Below, piece by piece: positions 6,185 through 6,926 of a DNA stretch of 6,926 bases. Position numbers and translations under genes: made by a program. The stretch's first letter is position 1; the number at the start of each line of letters is the position of its first letter. Under the pieces are notes generated by a model. The model made no database searches. It saw only the letters and a program-made list of their open reading frames with translations, and had not been told where the DNA came from. The DNA comes from a bacterium (GTDB taxonomy: Bacteria > Armatimonadota > Zipacnadia > Zipacnadales > Zipacnadaceae), in contig JAUWJN010000138.1 in NCBI GenBank assembly GCA_030607655.1, forward strand, positions 1-6,926, given 5' to 3'.

Positions 6185-6274
6185 GACCATGATGCCACGT
6201 CGCCGATCAAGGCGTTGATGAAGTTGAAGGAGTCAAAGAAAGATGGACAACAGACGGAGCGAGCACGCCACTAA
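6185..6274 (+). pseudogene. Diverged duplicate of the mutS 3' end (tail remnant)
   Basis: Translated from 6185 this stretch begins DHDATSPIKALMKLKE and runs to a TAA at 6272-6274. It aligns without gaps to the MutS tail DLDTLSPIEALMKLKE encoded from 6078, at a constant offset of 107 bases. Eighteen bases are identical (6215-6232). Further upstream the matches persist mainly at codon level (CCC/CCG, ATT/ATC, GCA/GCG), the pattern of two related coding sequences that diverged under selection. After the identical block the two tails differ. It lies outside the functional mutS frame, has no body, and is probably the 3' end of another mutS allele left by recombination. An ancient short tandem duplication is the alternative. 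Confidence 0.6.
6215..6232 (+). repeat. 18-base direct repeat, copy 2 (in the tail remnant)
   Basis: Identical to 6108-6125. Its last bases, AAGGAG (6227-6232), also act as the likely Shine-Dalgarno for the gene starting at 6243, ten bases downstream. The remnant therefore appears to have been co-opted as a translation signal. Confidence 0.85.
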
Positions 6275-6926
6275 CGGCCTTCCCGTTGACAGCGACCGTG
6301 CTGCGAAGCGGATGGCTGAGATTGCGAATTTCGAGTCCTGGATAGCAGGACGTGGGCCTGGACCTGAGGAAGCCGGGGAGGACGCCTTTCCGCCCGTGTA
6401 TCGGTTCGTTTTCGAGAAAGACGGCCCACAAGCGTATCAGTTCTTTCGGCACTGGTATGTTCGTCAGTTGGTGGGTATAGCGGGGTGCTTTGGGTTGCAG
6501 GAGTTCACTGAGCTGCTGAACTCGGCAACGTCGATAAGCAGAACAGCTGTGGACCAAATGTTCGAAGAGTCCATCGCGCAAGGCGTACGCGACGAGTTCG
6601 TGGAACAGCGGGAGAATGCGTTTGCTATTTCCGATCAAGCGTCAGGCGCCAAGAGCAAAGCTGATCGTATTCGGCTAGTGCTTGTCGGTATAGCGAACTA
6701 CTTCGAAGTTCGGGCTAGTTACTGGCTCATAGCAGCGCTTGGCACAATCGCGAAGGAGGGGCGTTTCGACCCTAACCCCCTGCGGGAAAGCAAGGGGCGC
6801 TACAAGTCAAAGGGTGAGTTGAGCGACACTGCGCGGAAGCGCATCGGTGGAACCTCCATGGAAGCAGTCTTTGATTCGCTTTATCCCTCAACTGAGATAC
6901 GAAACATGATCCAACACAATCAATAC
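6243..6926 (+). CDS. Unrecognised protein, 3' end beyond the window
   Basis: A frame of 228 codons opens at ATG 6243 and has no stop before the window ends. AAGGAG ten bases upstream supports the start. I do not recognise the family. The first ~50 residues are polar and probably flexible. From about 52 the protein looks globular and mostly helical: YRFVFEKDGPQAYQFFRHWY (53-72), a hydrophobic stretch at 74-92, a charged helix near 103-127, and another hydrophobic helix at 142-170 (RIRLVLVGIANYFEVRASYW, 142-161). Lys/Arg-rich residues follow at 181-200. At the edge, IRNMIQHNQY (219-228) contains R-x4-H, an arrangement found in HEPN-type and other RNA-linked or abortive-infection proteins; one short motif does not prove this. 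There is no signal peptide. Codon use is more mixed and less GC-biased than in mutS, consistent with a different history. It probably lies in a region recombined into the mutS flank. Confidence 0.65.
   Translation, partial: MDNRRSEHATNGLPVDSDRAAKRMAEIANFESWIAGRGPGPEEAGEDAFPPVYRFVFEKDGPQAYQFFRHWYVRQLVGIAGCFGLQEFTELLNSATSISRTAVDQMFEESIAQGVRDEFVEQRENAFAISDQASGAKSKADRIRLVLVGIANYFEVRASYWLIAALGTIAKEGRFDPNPLRESKGRYKSKGELSDTARKRIGGTSMEAVFDSLYPSTEIRNMIQHNQY

Noticed and set aside
6108..6232. attL/attR pair of an integrated element
   Set aside because: The two identical 18-mers are only 107 bases apart, with no integrase or cargo between them, and the homology extends upstream at codon level. A recombined or duplicated mutS tail explains it better. 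An element to the right of the window using mutS as its site cannot be excluded.
6207..6638. Open frame of 143 codons on the minus strand at the right end
   Set aside because: Opposite to the plus-strand frame from 6243, which is longer, uninterrupted to the edge, and has a Shine-Dalgarno. The reverse product shows no coherent domain.

Overview
The window is a high-GC bacterial chromosomal segment with three complete genes, one partial gene, and an unusually repeat-rich spacer. I read it as a free-living heterotroph or fermenter. The interspersed palindrome types (TGTAGGGGCG...CGCCCCTACA and CCCCTCTCCG...CGGAGAGGGG) bring Chloroflexota-like genomes to mind. That placement is an impression from repeat style and protein flavour, not a demonstrated assignment.

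Layout. Positions 1-211 hold no assignable gene, but carry a near-consensus sigma70 promoter (minus strand, 79-107) firing out of the left edge. Positions 212-1021 (minus) encode a response regulator with an intact phospho-receiver domain and an unrecognised C-terminal half. Its own near-consensus promoter lies at 1086-1114 (minus). Positions 1257-2969 (plus) encode an L-fucose isomerase-type ketol isomerase preceded by an excellent Shine-Dalgarno. Positions 2970-3461 are a 492-base non-coding mosaic of at least five different hairpins and a short degenerate tandem repeat. Positions 3462-6152 (plus) encode full-length DNA mismatch-repair MutS with a GTG start. Beyond its stop, 6185-6274 is a second, diverged copy of the mutS 3' end. 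A new reading frame starts inside that remnant at 6243 and runs off the right edge; it encodes a protein I do not recognise.

How they work together. There is no sign that these genes form one pathway. The regulator is transcribed divergently from the isomerase and has no visible sensor kinase. The isomerase has no fuculokinase, aldolase or sugar transporter beside it. mutS has no mutL in view. The window looks like ordinary core or metabolic genes separated by repeat-laden spacers. The clearest sign of rearrangement is the mutS/tail-remnant junction at about 6150-6275, where the downstream gene takes its ribosome-binding site from the mutS-like remnant. I did not find a convincing new multi-gene system. 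The best leads are the mutS-tail duplication, the regulator's orphan output domain, the partial downstream gene with an R-x4-H motif, and the hairpin cluster.
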